A stretch of 35,236 nt of DNA from the IMG/VR virus record IMGVR_UViG_3300046804_000662, positions 1 to 35,236 of that record. One strand, given 5' to 3'. This stretch comes from a virus. Under the pieces are notes generated by a model, which saw only the letters and a list, made by a program, of their open reading frames with translations, was not told where the DNA came from and did no database searches. The translations under genes and the position numbers were made by a program. Positions 1-8,533 of this stretch are shown one piece after another. Each line of letters opens with the position of its first letter. Position 1 is the stretch's first letter.

Positions 1-2
1 TA

Positions 3-1253
3 ATCTCTGGTGCATCTGGTAGTATGATTGATGCAACACAAAAAAATAACATTGAAACAATTGGTGATGTTCACACAGTTCCGTTTAGTCCTTATAGTGG
101 AAATTATTATAGTAACTACTTTGATGGTGGTAGTTTTGTGCAAGCATCAAGCACGACAGCAATTACTACGTTAGGAACCCAAAATTTTACATTAGAAGGT
201 TGGGTAAACTTAACCGCTACCCAGGGCACACAATCAGCTCCGTTTTATATTCAAGGTGTTACTGGATCAGACATTTTAGCAATATACTTTAACACAAGCA
301 ATCAGTTAATTGGCAGAATTCGTGACAGCGCAAGCACTACATTAACTACACTTACTGGAACAACTGTGTTGACTCAAGGTAGGTGGTATCACGTGGCATT
401 TACTAGAAATGGTTCAACTTTGACTACATACATTAATGGTGTACAAGAACAAACTGCATCTGTGGCAGCACACAATCTTACAATGGGCACAGTTAATTTG
501 CTTTTAGGTAAATCACCTACTGTAAATTATACTGGATATGCATCTAATTTTAGATTAATATACGGTCAATCACTATACAATACCACCTTTACTCCACCAA
601 CTAGCCCATTAACTGCAATTACTGGAACTGAAATTTTAGTAAATCAAAACAATAAGTTCATTAATAACGGAAATAGCGCAGTAACATTGACTACTTCAGG
701 CACACCGTTGGTGAAATCAACAAATCCATTCCGAGTTAATACTGGATTGAGTTATTGGTTTGATGGAAACGGCGACCGATTGGCTATTCCATATAGCATA
801 GCTTCACCTGCATTATTATCACAAGTAGGTGCGTTTACCTTTGAATGTTGGTTTATGATGACAACACAACCTGGTGTTAACACATATTTGTTAGGTAGAA
901 ATGCTGGCGGATTCTTTGGTATAGCTATCAACACTTCAAATATTTTAATAGTTGATAAACAAGGTGTTGGAACACAAATTACAGGCACAACCACATTAAA
1001 ACTTGGACAATGGTATCATATAGCAATGTCTTATGATGGCACATATACTAGATTATTTTTGGATGGTGTGTTAGAAGGAACTGTTGCTGGCACGGGTGGT
1101 GATGGTAGCGCACCCACAACAATTGCATATTATGAAGCTTCCACATCTTCAAGTTTTTATGGTTATATTTCTGATATAAGATTTACAAAATTTGCACGAT
1201 ATTCGTCAAATACCACATTTACTGTTCCAACAACACCAGTATTAGGACAATAA
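3..1253 (+). CDS. LamG-domain tail/adhesin protein, 5' truncated by window edge
   Basis: The reading frame is open to the window edge (codons readable from base 3), and the residues before the first ATG at 24 continue a domain, so the true start lies outside. About 417 residues are visible. They hold two laminin-G/concanavalin-like beta-sandwich domains, roughly residues 35-205 and 250-415 of the visible part. Each shows the pattern 'F..EGWV/ECWF', a central 'GRWYHVA' or 'GQWYHIA', then 'YINGV' or 'FLDGV', and ends with 'GYASNFRL' or 'GYISDIRF' and a 'TFTPPT/TFTVPT' strand. These modules are common in virion-associated proteins of aquatic phages and are thought to bind glycans; the ligand here is unknown. 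The position at the head of the tail-fibre cassette fits a receptor-binding or accessory fibre role. The family is certain at domain level, the exact function is not. Confidence 0.8.
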   Translation: MSGASGSMIDATQKNNIETIGDVHTVPFSPYSGNYYSNYFDGGSFVQASSTTAITTLGTQNFTLEGWVNLTATQGTQSAPFYIQGVTGSDILAIYFNTSNQLIGRIRDSASTTLTTLTGTTVLTQGRWYHVAFTRNGSTLTTYINGVQEQTASVAAHNLTMGTVNLLLGKSPTVNYTGYASNFRLIYGQSLYNTTFTPPTSPLTAITGTEILVNQNNKFINNGNSAVTLTTSGTPLVKSTNPFRVNTGLSYWFDGNGDRLAIPYSIASPALLSQVGAFTFECWFMMTTQPGVNTYLLGRNAGGFFGIAINTSNILIVDKQGVGTQITGTTTLKLGQWYHIAMSYDGTYTRLFLDGVLEGTVAGTGGDGSAPTTIAYYEASTSSSFYGYISDIRFTKFARYSSNTTFTVPTTPVLGQ

Positions 1254-1256
1254 ATA
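1249..1256 (+). promoter_or_regulatory. Candidate T4-type late promoter box (AATAAATA)
   Basis: AATAAATA matches the NATAAATA form of the gp55-dependent late promoter. It overlaps the stop codon of the LamG gene. A start of transcription about six bases downstream would give a leader of roughly 37 bases before the ATG at 1299. The motif is AT-rich and overlaps coding sequence, so a chance match is possible. Confidence 0.4.
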
Positions 1257-1297
1257 TGGAATTAAAACAAAACGGATCATATTCGGTAACTCAATAA
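1256..1297 (+). CDS. Possible 13-codon leader peptide upstream of repeat fibre gene
   Basis: A mini-ORF (MELKQNGSYSVTQ) starts at ATG 1256 and stops at TAA 1295-1297, two bases before the ATG of the next gene at 1299. It has a plausible Shine-Dalgarno AGGA at 1244-1247, eight bases upstream, whereas the large downstream gene has none. This suggests translational coupling by re-initiation. It could instead be the remnant of the N-terminus of another tail protein. Nothing shows that the peptide itself has a function. Confidence 0.25.
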   Translation: MELKQNGSYSVTQ

Positions 1298-1298
1298 A

Positions 1299-2999
1299 AT
1301 GTCTTTATTAAAAGTAAAACCATTCATCATAGATGATAACACAGCAAGTTCTGCATACGCAGCGCAGAACACCACAGCTGTGTTTGCCAATTCTGCTTTT
1401 GATAGAGCCAATGCAGCATACTCACAAGCAAATACTGGTGCACCGGATAGTTGGGCAAGAACACAAGCCAACAATGCATATGATACCGCAAATTCTGCTG
1501 GTTCATTTGCTAATGGTGCCTTTATTACCGCAAACACAGCATATGGGTGGGGTAACCATGCATCAGTTGGTTATGCAACGACAACTTATGTTGGAACACA
1601 AATTGCCAATCTTGTTAATTCTGCGCCATCAACATTAGACACATTAAATGAATTAGCAGCTGCATTAGGTAACGATGCTAATTTCAGCACAACAATTACC
1701 ACAACTCTTGGCATCACAAATTCATTTGCTAATGGTGCTTTCTTAAGAGCTAATGCATCTTATATTGCTCAAAATACCACAGCATCTTTTGCAAATGGTT
1801 CATTTGATAAAGCCAATTCTGCTGGTTCATTTGCCAATGGTGCTTTTGCACACGCAAATGCGGCTTTTACGGCCGCAAACAATGCCACAGATTCTTGGGT
1901 AAGAACACAGGCAAACAATGCTTATGACACAGCCAATTCTTCTGGTAGTTTTGCCAATGGTGCCTTTGTAACTGCAAACTCTGGTGCTAGTTTTGCCAAT
2001 GGTGCCTTTGTTACAGCCAATTCATCAGCATCATTTGCCAATGGCGCCTTTGTTACAGCCAATTCTTCTGGTAGTTTTGCAAATGGTGCCTTTGTTACAG
2101 CCAATTCATCAGCATCATTTGCTAATAGTGCATTTGATAGAGCAAATGCAGCATACAATACCGCAAATACAGGTGCACCAGATTCTTGGGGAAGAACACA
2201 GGCAAACAATGCATTTGATAGAGCAAATGCAGCATACAATACCGCAAATACAGGTGCACCAGATTCTTGGGCAAGAGCACAATCAAATAGTGCGTTTGAT
2301 GTAGCCAACTCTGCGGCATCATTTGCTAATGGTTCTTTTTTACGAGCAAATGCATCATATATTGCACAGAATACCACAGCATCTTTTGCAAATGGTTCAT
2401 TTGATAAGGCCAATTCTGCTGGTGCATTTGCTAATGGTGCCTTTGTAACTGCAAACTCAGCTTACGCCGCACAAAATACAACGGCAGATTTTGCAAACGG
2501 GGCTTTTGTAACCGCAAACTCTGGTGCCACGTTTGCTAATGCTGCGTTTGTGACAGCAAATTCAACTGCACAATTTGCAAATTCAGCCTTTGATAGGGCT
2601 AATGCGGCCTACACACAGGCAAATACAGGTGGCAGTGGATCCGATACTTGGGCTAGAACACAGGCTAATGCTGCGTTTGAAACGGCAAATTCTATTACAG
2701 GAAACATTGCAGTCAACATAGACACCTTTGTTGGTGACGGCAGCAACACAAATTTCACAATGTCTACTGCACCAACAGATGCAAACAACGTTATCATCAA
2801 CGTTAACGGTGTTATACAATTAAAAGAAGCATATACAGTAACAGCAAATTCCACAACACTTACACTATCATCAGCACCGGCCGTTGGTGCCAAGGTCGAT
2901 GCAATTATCTTTAAGAGTGGTGCAGTATCATCAACATCAGGTGGTGGTGGAACAACAAGAGCCCAATCTATGACGATGGGTATATTATTCGGAGGTTAA
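1299..2999 (+). CDS. ANxAF-repeat tail fibre / virion structural protein
   Basis: The 566-residue protein is built largely from alanine/asparagine repeats of the type FANGAFVTANSSAS (14 residues, two heptads) and AFDRANAAYNTANTGAPDSW. Low-complexity proteins of this kind recur in marine T4-like phages as tail-fibre or virion components. The heptad-compatible spacing suggests a long trimeric rod, which is inference. Residues of about 465-545 form a different, beta-rich module (DTFVGDGSNTNFTM ... NVIINVNGVIQ ... YTVTANSTTLTLSSAP) seen at junctions in many phage fibres. The C-terminus is Gly/Thr-rich. Two 27-residue units at 2130-2210 and 2211-2291 share 61 identical bases, indicating recent duplication. 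The start has no clear Shine-Dalgarno sequence. A strong one for the next gene (GGAGG, 2991-2995) lies in the last codons. Confidence 0.75.
   Translation: MSLLKVKPFIIDDNTASSAYAAQNTTAVFANSAFDRANAAYSQANTGAPDSWARTQANNAYDTANSAGSFANGAFITANTAYGWGNHASVGYATTTYVGTQIANLVNSAPSTLDTLNELAAALGNDANFSTTITTTLGITNSFANGAFLRANASYIAQNTTASFANGSFDKANSAGSFANGAFAHANAAFTAANNATDSWVRTQANNAYDTANSSGSFANGAFVTANSGASFANGAFVTANSSASFANGAFVTANSSGSFANGAFVTANSSASFANSAFDRANAAYNTANTGAPDSWGRTQANNAFDRANAAYNTANTGAPDSWARAQSNSAFDVANSAASFANGSFLRANASYIAQNTTASFANGSFDKANSAGAFANGAFVTANSAYAAQNTTADFANGAFVTANSGATFANAAFVTANSTAQFANSAFDRANAAYTQANTGGSGSDTWARTQANAAFETANSITGNIAVNIDTFVGDGSNTNFTMSTAPTDANNVIINVNGVIQLKEAYTVTANSTTLTLSSAPAVGAKVDAIIFKSGAVSSTSGGGGTTRAQSMTMGILFGG
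1947..2118 (+). repeat. 42-nt tandem repeat block encoding SFANGAFVTANSSA units
   Basis: Four consecutive in-frame units of about 42 nucleotides encode near-identical 14-residue segments (FANGAFVTANS). They are highly similar at DNA level (for example 'ggtgcctttgttacagcc' recurs), so the array can expand or contract in multiples of 14 residues without breaking the frame. Confidence 0.8.
2130..2291 (+). repeat. Two tandem 81-nt units in the fibre gene
   Basis: The unit at 2130-2210 is repeated at 2211-2291. The first 61 bases of each copy are identical (2130-2190 and 2211-2271), and differences are confined to the last 20. The unit encodes 27 residues beginning AFDRANAAYNTANTG. Confidence 0.9.
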
Positions 3000-3000
3000 C

Positions 3001-3363
3001 ATGGCAGCACCAAATTTATTAACAAGCACATCAGTAACGGGAAACGTTGCAGGACAAGCAATAACAACTTCAGCAACTGCAATCGTATCTAATGCAAGCA
3101 GTAGTGGTAAATTATATAAAATTAATTCTTTATATGTTTCAAATATAAATGGTTCAGCAAGTGCTGACGTTACTGCTGATGTTTACAAAAACGGTACAAC
3201 TGCATATAGATTAGCTTACTTAATTACTGTTCCAGCAAAATCGACAATCAACATTGTTGCAAAAGATATAACAGTTTATTTGGAAGAAAATGATAGTTTA
3301 AGATTAACTGCCAGTGCAAATAGTTATTTGGAAGGCGTTTGTTCTTTTGAGGTTATCAGCTGA
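3001..3363 (+). CDS. Small beta-rich virion structural protein
   Basis: The 120-residue protein has alternating beta-strand pattern and no predicted membrane segment. Its shape (N-terminal 'APNLLTSTSVTGN', central 'KINSLYVSNI', late 'VYLEENDSLRLTASA') resembles a small protein that recurs beside tail genes in cyanophages and other marine myoviruses, described there only as a structural protein. It is preceded by a strong Shine-Dalgarno GGAGG (2991-2995) that overlaps the end of the preceding fibre gene. Its TGA stop overlaps the ATG of the next gene (TGATG), so the two are probably translationally coupled. The role is inferred from context; no catalytic motif is present. Confidence 0.65.
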   Translation: MAAPNLLTSTSVTGNVAGQAITTSATAIVSNASSSGKLYKINSLYVSNINGSASADVTADVYKNGTTAYRLAYLITVPAKSTINIVAKDITVYLEENDSLRLTASANSYLEGVCSFEVIS

Positions 3364-4544
3364 TGAGTAATTCATTTAAAGGCCTTGGTGATATTAGAAA
3401 AGTTGCAAGGTCAACCTGGTCAAATCAACCAACAGGAATGTTTTCTCTAGATACACAATATAGAGAAAATTTAAATAATATTTGGCCAAATTCAAATACA
3501 ACAATGATAATTAGCGGTGCAATGTCACAAGCACCTTATTTACAAAGTTATGCTATTGGTGGCCAACAAGATGGTAGCTACCAACAAGGTTTAGATTATA
3601 GATTTGCAAATAATTCTATTGGTTTGGCAATTGCTGGTCAAGCAAATGATGTGTCTTGGGAAAAAACAGGAACTTACATTGCTGTAGCTCACGCAACAAC
3701 ACCTTATGTAACGATTTGTAAAAAAACTATAACTAACAATTGGTATCCAACATTAACAAAATTATCAAATCCTGCAACGTTACCACCAGCTACAGGAAAT
3801 GGTGTGGAATTCAGTCAAGATGGAATTTACCTTGCTGTAGCTCACAACACGACACCTTTTGTAACAGTCTATAAAAGAAGTGGTGATACATTTACTAAAT
3901 TAACAAATCCAGCAACATTACCGGCTAGTTCGGGATTTGGAGTATCATGGAGTCCGAGTGGAACTTATCTTGCTGTAGCTCACGCAGTGACACCTTTTGT
4001 AACAATTTATAAATTAGATAAAACAACCGACACTTTAACAAAACTTTCCAATCCTGCAACGTTACCACCTAGTACAGGTGCTAGATGTGCATGGAGTCCA
4101 GATGAAGGATACCTTGCTGTAGCTCACACATCGACACCTTTTGTAACAGTCTATAAAAGAAGTGGTGATACATTTACGAAAGTGGCCAATCCATCAACGT
4201 TGCCAGCCAGCGTTGGCAATGATGTATCATTTAGTCCTGATGGTCGGTGGTTAGCAGTTGCACATAATAACACACCATATTGCAGTTTATATGATACAAC
4301 TGGTGGTGGATTTACATATGTTTCTATATCAAGTTATTTTGGAACATTACCAACAGGAACCGGTCAATCGGTGGTGTTTTCGAAAGATAGTAATATATTA
4401 TATATTGGCCATACAACATCACCTTTTTTAACTTTGGTTGGTGGACTTAAAAATTGGGCTGGGGGTGGTTTAACATCGTATTTTTTCGATACTGATATCA
4501 CACCTGTTCCATTAGGAACACTTTTAGGTATAGACGTTTACTGA
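3363..4544 (+). CDS. Beta-propeller (WD40/YVTN-like repeat) tail protein
   Basis: The 393-residue protein carries at least six repeats of about 46-51 residues, each with a core 'YLAVAHxTTPFVTVYKR' followed by 'GDTFTKLxNPATLPA'. The cores fall near residues 107, 158, 204, 252, 298 and 345. Such repeats normally close into a beta-propeller. This suggests a disc-like binding module displayed on the tail, for which the ligand is unknown. The first 75 residues (MSNSFKGLGDIRKVARSTW) are non-repetitive and may attach it to the virion. Two stretches of 46 bases (3850-3895 and 4132-4177) are identical, evidence of recent blade duplication or gene conversion. The start overlaps the previous stop. Confidence 0.7.
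   Translation: MSNSFKGLGDIRKVARSTWSNQPTGMFSLDTQYRENLNNIWPNSNTTMIISGAMSQAPYLQSYAIGGQQDGSYQQGLDYRFANNSIGLAIAGQANDVSWEKTGTYIAVAHATTPYVTICKKTITNNWYPTLTKLSNPATLPPATGNGVEFSQDGIYLAVAHNTTPFVTVYKRSGDTFTKLTNPATLPASSGFGVSWSPSGTYLAVAHAVTPFVTIYKLDKTTDTLTKLSNPATLPPSTGARCAWSPDEGYLAVAHTSTPFVTVYKRSGDTFTKVANPSTLPASVGNDVSFSPDGRWLAVAHNNTPYCSLYDTTGGGFTYVSISSYFGTLPTGTGQSVVFSKDSNILYIGHTTSPFLTLVGGLKNWAGGGLTSYFFDTDITPVPLGTLLGIDVY
3850..4177 (+). repeat. 46-bp identical direct repeats within propeller gene
   Basis: Bases 3850-3895 and 4132-4177 are identical and 282 bp (94 codons, two blades) apart. Further related copies at 3681, 3972 and 4254 are less conserved. Confidence 0.9.
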
Positions 4545-4545
4545 A

Positions 4546-4553
4546 AATAAATA
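4546..4553 (+). promoter_or_regulatory. AATAAATA box immediately before start codon
   Basis: AATAAATA lies five bases before ATG 4558. If used as a T4-type late promoter, transcription would start at or beside the ATG and give a nearly leaderless RNA. There is no Shine-Dalgarno sequence in this gap. A chance match in an AT-rich spacer is a real alternative. Confidence 0.3.
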
Positions 4554-4557
4554 AAAC

Positions 4558-5289
4558 ATGGCATTAACAACAATACTCCCATCAGGTTTAAATTCAGCGA
4601 ATGATTTTTCATCGTTGGTGCCGTCTGCCTACTCAACAGCAAATGCGGCCTTCATACAAGCTAACGCAGCGTTCACTCAGGCAAACACCGATGTAACAAA
4701 CATATCGATTTCAACTGGTGTTTATGGTGGTGCATCTGTTGCTCCTGTTATTACCGTAGCTGCCAACGGAAGAATAATTGCGGTAAGTAACGTGTCTATT
4801 TCAGGTGGCGGCGGTGGCGGTGGAGCATCCGTAACTGTTGGTCCAACTGCACCTTCACCCGCAGCAAATGGTTATTTGTGGTATGATGACACCTCAACGG
4901 GTGAATTGTTTGTTTATTCTTCTGGTAGTTGGGTAACAACCAGTATTATGCCAGCAACAAATGCAAATGATCCTGTCATTACAGGACCAACACAAGCAAA
5001 CGAAGCTACAACACAAACATTTACAATTTCTAATTATAATGGAAGTTACGTATATATAATTGGTGTAACTGGTGGTTCTGTAACACGAACTGCACAATCA
5101 ATATATTGGACGATGCCGTCTGTTACCACCAATACCACACATTATATGACAACACAAGTTGTTATAAATGGAGCAACGTCAGCAGTAGATACAAGAACAG
5201 TTTTGGTTGTTAACTTGAATGTGGATGATACATCAATAATTGTAACTGATTTTTCCTTTAATAACCTTAATTCTGGTTGGGTAATATAA
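4558..5289 (+). CDS. Tail fibre protein with ANxAF anchor and Ig-like region
   Basis: The 243-residue protein has three visible parts. Residues 25-45 carry the 'STANAAFIQANAAFTQAN' repeat also found in the large fibre gene at 1299. Residues of about 95-125 match a small module common in phage tail proteins ('GPTAPSPAANGYLWYDDTSTGELFVYSSGSWV'-type, with the conserved GxLWYD and GSWV). Residues of about 135-225 look like an immunoglobulin-like beta domain. The stop at 5287-5289 overlaps the ATG of the 865-residue propeller protein. The pair may therefore work as anchor and head of one tail structure; this is inference. No Shine-Dalgarno sequence is seen before ATG 4558. Confidence 0.6.
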   Translation: MALTTILPSGLNSANDFSSLVPSAYSTANAAFIQANAAFTQANTDVTNISISTGVYGGASVAPVITVAANGRIIAVSNVSISGGGGGGGASVTVGPTAPSPAANGYLWYDDTSTGELFVYSSGSWVTTSIMPATNANDPVITGPTQANEATTQTFTISNYNGSYVYIIGVTGGSVTRTAQSIYWTMPSVTTNTTHYMTTQVVINGATSAVDTRTVLVVNLNVDDTSIIVTDFSFNNLNSGWVI

Positions 5290-7886
5290 TGAGAGCTTAT
5301 TCATCTAACGCAACTTTTTTTAGTAACATTTACACACAAGAAGCAATTGATACCAATTGGAACGAATATCAAATTGTTGTTACAAGCCCATCAAATAACG
5401 TTGCCATTAGAGCAGCAGATTCAAACACGACTAATTTATCCGTATTAGATGAATCTAGAATCTATGCAGGAAATACAATTTACTTAACTACTGATGGTGC
5501 AAACGTTGTTAGTGGTATAGCAGGTGTGATAACAACAGGAACAATTAAAACACAAAACTCAACACCTGTTGCAGTTGCATCAAAAAGTAATACAAATAGC
5601 ATTTTTCAAACTATAGGTGTACCTTCTGGTGTTTCATACCCTTATGGAAACAGAGGTTTCTATTTGCGACCAGATGGAAAATACTTTTATATTGTTAACA
5701 ATGATGGAGTCGCACCAGCAATAGTAGAATTTCAATTGGCCACACCAGGAAATTTTAATACTGCTACAGCTACAGGTAAAACATTTACTGCTCCCGGACA
5801 AAACGGCATAGGTGGAGTTTGTTTTTCAAATGATGGTCGTTATTTGTATACTGCTGGATCAGCTTCCCAAGTTTTGATGAGATTTACATTAAGAACCCCA
5901 TGGGACCTTTCAACAGTCAATGCAACATTAGATGTTCAAACCTATGGTCTGAATTCTTATATGTCTTTTCCAGATAAATGTACCAACATTAGAATTAGTG
6001 CTGATGGCACAAAAATTGTTTTGATATCATCATATTCCACAAATGCCGGAAAAGTTTATGCATACAATTTTGGAACTCCATGGGATGTAACATCATTAGT
6101 TTCTGTGCCATATATCAATGGTATTGCGCCAACCGGATCTATTGGACCAGTTGATGTTTCTTTAGATGGATCGACATGGGTTTGGTTATCTAGCATGCCA
6201 GGTAATGCAGTATATCAGCACAACATATCTGTCGCAGTAGCAGCAACTCCATGGAATTCAACAACATTAGGTTCACCCATAGTTTTAAATTTAGCAAATT
6301 CTACATATCAAATATATTTTTCTACATCATATCCAATGAGTCCATGTATTCATAGAGATGGATCATTAACATTATTGCCGAGTATTTATGCCACATCAGG
6401 ATCAACATACAGTAAATTACATGCACACTATGATGTGGATATTTTGTTGAGTAAGAATATAAACATTAGTTCTTTTGGTTTATCTGCAACACCAACACAA
6501 GTTTGGATCAGTCAACCAACCACAAACGTTGCTTTAACATCGACTTCCAATTCAATGTATTCATATGCAAGAGAATTGGAATTGGATGTATCAATAGGTG
6601 GTTATACCGGTTCAAACGCAACCACAGCTGCAGCTACTGTTGGTATTGATGGTTCAGGTGTTCTTCAGATTGGTGATACAATATCTTTAAACAATACAAC
6701 AACAGTCACATTGACAGGTGTTACTGAAACTGCAAACGGTTTAATAAGACAAGATCCAGGAACAGCAACAGATTATATCAAATGGAGTGGTAAAACATTT
6801 GCCACTGGTTTAACAAATCCTAAAGTTAGATTTAGTGACGATGGTTCTAGAATGTATGTTGCAGGAACAGGAGCTCTTGCAACACCGACATTGTATATGT
6901 ATACATTATCTACACCATGGGATATAACCACAGCCACTTGGAACAATAAAGATTACATAAGATTGTCTACTTTGAATGGTGGTTACACACACAAAGATTT
7001 TGATATTAAACCTGATGGAAGTAGTATTGTTGTTTTAAGTGCTAGTAGTGAAGCTAGTTCTAACGTTGTTGTTAGAACAGATTACTATACTATGTCCAGA
7101 AAACATGATATAAATTCATTAACGTTTGTTAGACAAACAAATGCTTATGGTGGTTATGGAACAACCAACTATGTTGGACCCGGTCGTTGGAACAAAAATG
7201 GAACACAATTTTCTTTTTGCATATACTCCACATCAAATGATACATATTATCAAGGTTATTGGAGCTGCACAACACCATATGATATGAATACGGCCGGTGC
7301 TTTTCAAACATTTAGCACAGGTGGCGGCGGCGCTGGTGTATATTATTCTGGTTGGGATAGTGTCTGGACACCAGACGGTTTAAATTTATTAACAGGTGGT
7401 ATCAGTAACGGAACAAATCCTGGTTCTGATGCATGGGTTTTCACAAGAACCGCTAATACAGCATATCAATTAACTTCAGGTATGTTTGGAACAAGAACAA
7501 GCGCACTATCAACAATAGCTATTGATTGGCCAGCAGCGAGTGGTGTCACAACATCAAGCACAGCAAATTCAATGGATATTTCTACTGATGGAACAAAATT
7601 ATATTTGGCATTGACTAACGGAACAATATATCAATTTAATGTAAGAACCAAATCCTTAACTAAATATGCTTTGACATTTGCGACACAAGCAAATCCACCA
7701 GGAAGTATTTTTATACCCGACAGAAGTTCAACAGTATCAATGACGGCTACCGCAAATGCAAACAATTTAATTTTAACTTCAAATACTGTAAGTGCAAATG
7801 GAAGGGCGTTACAATTTAAATTTACAAATACACCTTTAAATAGTGAAATTACTCAAACAAGAATTAATTTAAAGAAATCACAATAA
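5289..7886 (+). CDS. Large beta-propeller-like tail protein
   Basis: The 865-residue protein has repeated blade-like segments with the core 'SxDGxxxY' followed by 'FxLxTPWDxST'. Examples are near 'LRPDGKYFYIVNND', 'FSNDGRYLYTAGSA', 'FSDDGSRMYVAGTG' and 'ISTDGTKLYLALTN', with 'TPWDLST', 'TPWDVTS' and 'TPWDITTA'. This repeat family occurs in phage and bacterial surface proteins and is expected to form one or two propellers, split by a non-repetitive stretch near residues 430-500. I chose ATG 5289, which overlaps the upstream TAA (TAATG). An upstream TTG at 5277 is in frame but less likely. The frame is closed by a stop at 5268. There is no fibre-type anchor at the N-terminus, so attachment may depend on the neighbouring 243-residue protein. 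Arginine is mostly AGA, unlike the capsid gene. Confidence 0.65.
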   Translation: MRAYSSNATFFSNIYTQEAIDTNWNEYQIVVTSPSNNVAIRAADSNTTNLSVLDESRIYAGNTIYLTTDGANVVSGIAGVITTGTIKTQNSTPVAVASKSNTNSIFQTIGVPSGVSYPYGNRGFYLRPDGKYFYIVNNDGVAPAIVEFQLATPGNFNTATATGKTFTAPGQNGIGGVCFSNDGRYLYTAGSASQVLMRFTLRTPWDLSTVNATLDVQTYGLNSYMSFPDKCTNIRISADGTKIVLISSYSTNAGKVYAYNFGTPWDVTSLVSVPYINGIAPTGSIGPVDVSLDGSTWVWLSSMPGNAVYQHNISVAVAATPWNSTTLGSPIVLNLANSTYQIYFSTSYPMSPCIHRDGSLTLLPSIYATSGSTYSKLHAHYDVDILLSKNINISSFGLSATPTQVWISQPTTNVALTSTSNSMYSYARELELDVSIGGYTGSNATTAAATVGIDGSGVLQIGDTISLNNTTTVTLTGVTETANGLIRQDPGTATDYIKWSGKTFATGLTNPKVRFSDDGSRMYVAGTGALATPTLYMYTLSTPWDITTATWNNKDYIRLSTLNGGYTHKDFDIKPDGSSIVVLSASSEASSNVVVRTDYYTMSRKHDINSLTFVRQTNAYGGYGTTNYVGPGRWNKNGTQFSFCIYSTSNDTYYQGYWSCTTPYDMNTAGAFQTFSTGGGGAGVYYSGWDSVWTPDGLNLLTGGISNGTNPGSDAWVFTRTANTAYQLTSGMFGTRTSALSTIAIDWPAASGVTTSSTANSMDISTDGTKLYLALTNGTIYQFNVRTKSLTKYALTFATQANPPGSIFIPDRSSTVSMTATANANNLILTSNTVSANGRALQFKFTNTPLNSEITQTRINLKKSQ

Positions 7887-8266
7887 TGTTAGACAGTAAA
7901 ATTGTTGAAATTTATCCTCAGATGTTCAAGAAAGTTTATACTTTCTATGAAGATCCTGTTAAAGGATATAAAGCCGAAAAAACGGAAAGAATATACAATT
8001 CTACCGTGGAATATAACGGTTGGACATTTGATGCTGATGAAAAAAGTATGGATAGAATGTCTAGACATTTACAGATATCGACAATGACTTTCTTGCAGGA
8101 ACAATCAAGTGGTATTTCAACAACTACTGCATGGCAAAATAATTTCACAGACAAAAAAATTAACTGGAAATTAAACAACAACACGATACAAGAGATTAGT
8201 GTCGAACAACTACTTGAAGTTTATACAATGTGTGTCGATAATATGTCCAACAATTGGTTAAGATAA
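7886..8266 (+). CDS. DUF4376-like tail-associated protein
   Basis: The 126-residue protein begins with a beta-rich segment (KKVYTFYEDPVKGYKAEKTERIY). It ends with a helical region followed by 'INWKLNNNTIQEISVEQLLEVYTMCVDNM'. That ending resembles the phage DUF4376 pattern, in which a 'W..adn..v.lt..ql..l' motif closes a protein encoded beside tail fibres. Some relatives act as fibre assembly factors or baseplate-proximal parts; which applies here is unknown. ATG 7886 overlaps the preceding TAA. The call rests on pattern recognition and has moderate certainty. Confidence 0.5.
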   Translation: MLDSKIVEIYPQMFKKVYTFYEDPVKGYKAEKTERIYNSTVEYNGWTFDADEKSMDRMSRHLQISTMTFLQEQSSGISTTTAWQNNFTDKKINWKLNNNTIQEISVEQLLEVYTMCVDNMSNNWLR

Positions 8267-8278
8267 TAGGTAACAATC

Positions 8279-8527
8279 ATGGCTTTTCCATCAAATCCAA
8301 CAAACGGTCAAACAACTCAACAATTCGGAAGAACATTCACCTATAACAGTTCATTAGGTGCATGGAGAACTTTTAAGAATAGTGATATCGCCACTTTAGG
8401 TTCAATCTCAAATTTACAACTAACTGGCGGTTCAAACAATCAATATATCACCACAAACGGTGCAGGACAATTAAGTTTTACAAGTTTACCAACCAGTTTG
8501 GATCCATTCTTGTTAATGGGAGCATAA
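8279..8527 (+). CDS. Small tail protein with 'FPSNPTNGQ' module
   Basis: The 82-residue protein starts with 'AFPSNPTNGQTTQQFGRTFTYNSSLGAWRTF'-type sequence: FPxNPxxGQ, then an aromatic strand, then GAW. This is a module found as an N-terminal or stand-alone unit in many phage tail proteins. The C-terminal half (LTGGSNNQYITTNGAGQLSF) resembles a linker strand used in marine phage fibres. A Shine-Dalgarno-like AGGTAA lies upstream. Its presence between fibre genes suggests a connector; the function is unknown. Confidence 0.55.
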   Translation: MAFPSNPTNGQTTQQFGRTFTYNSSLGAWRTFKNSDIATLGSISNLQLTGGSNNQYITTNGAGQLSFTSLPTSLDPFLLMGA

Positions 8528-8533
8528 TAAAAA

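Noticed and set aside
1947-2291. CRISPR-like repeat array
   Set aside because: Repeats are coding, contiguous and in frame, with no unique spacers or palindromic repeat.
1922-2413. Open reading frame of 163 codons on the minus strand opposite the repeat fibre gene
   Set aside because: Repeats on the plus strand keep the opposite frame open and make it repetitive too; no ribosome-binding site or family resemblance.
5268-5291. Programmed frameshift joining the 243- and 865-residue proteins
   Set aside because: The overlap window is only about 20 bases, and I see no slippery heptamer; TAATG re-initiation explains the layout better.
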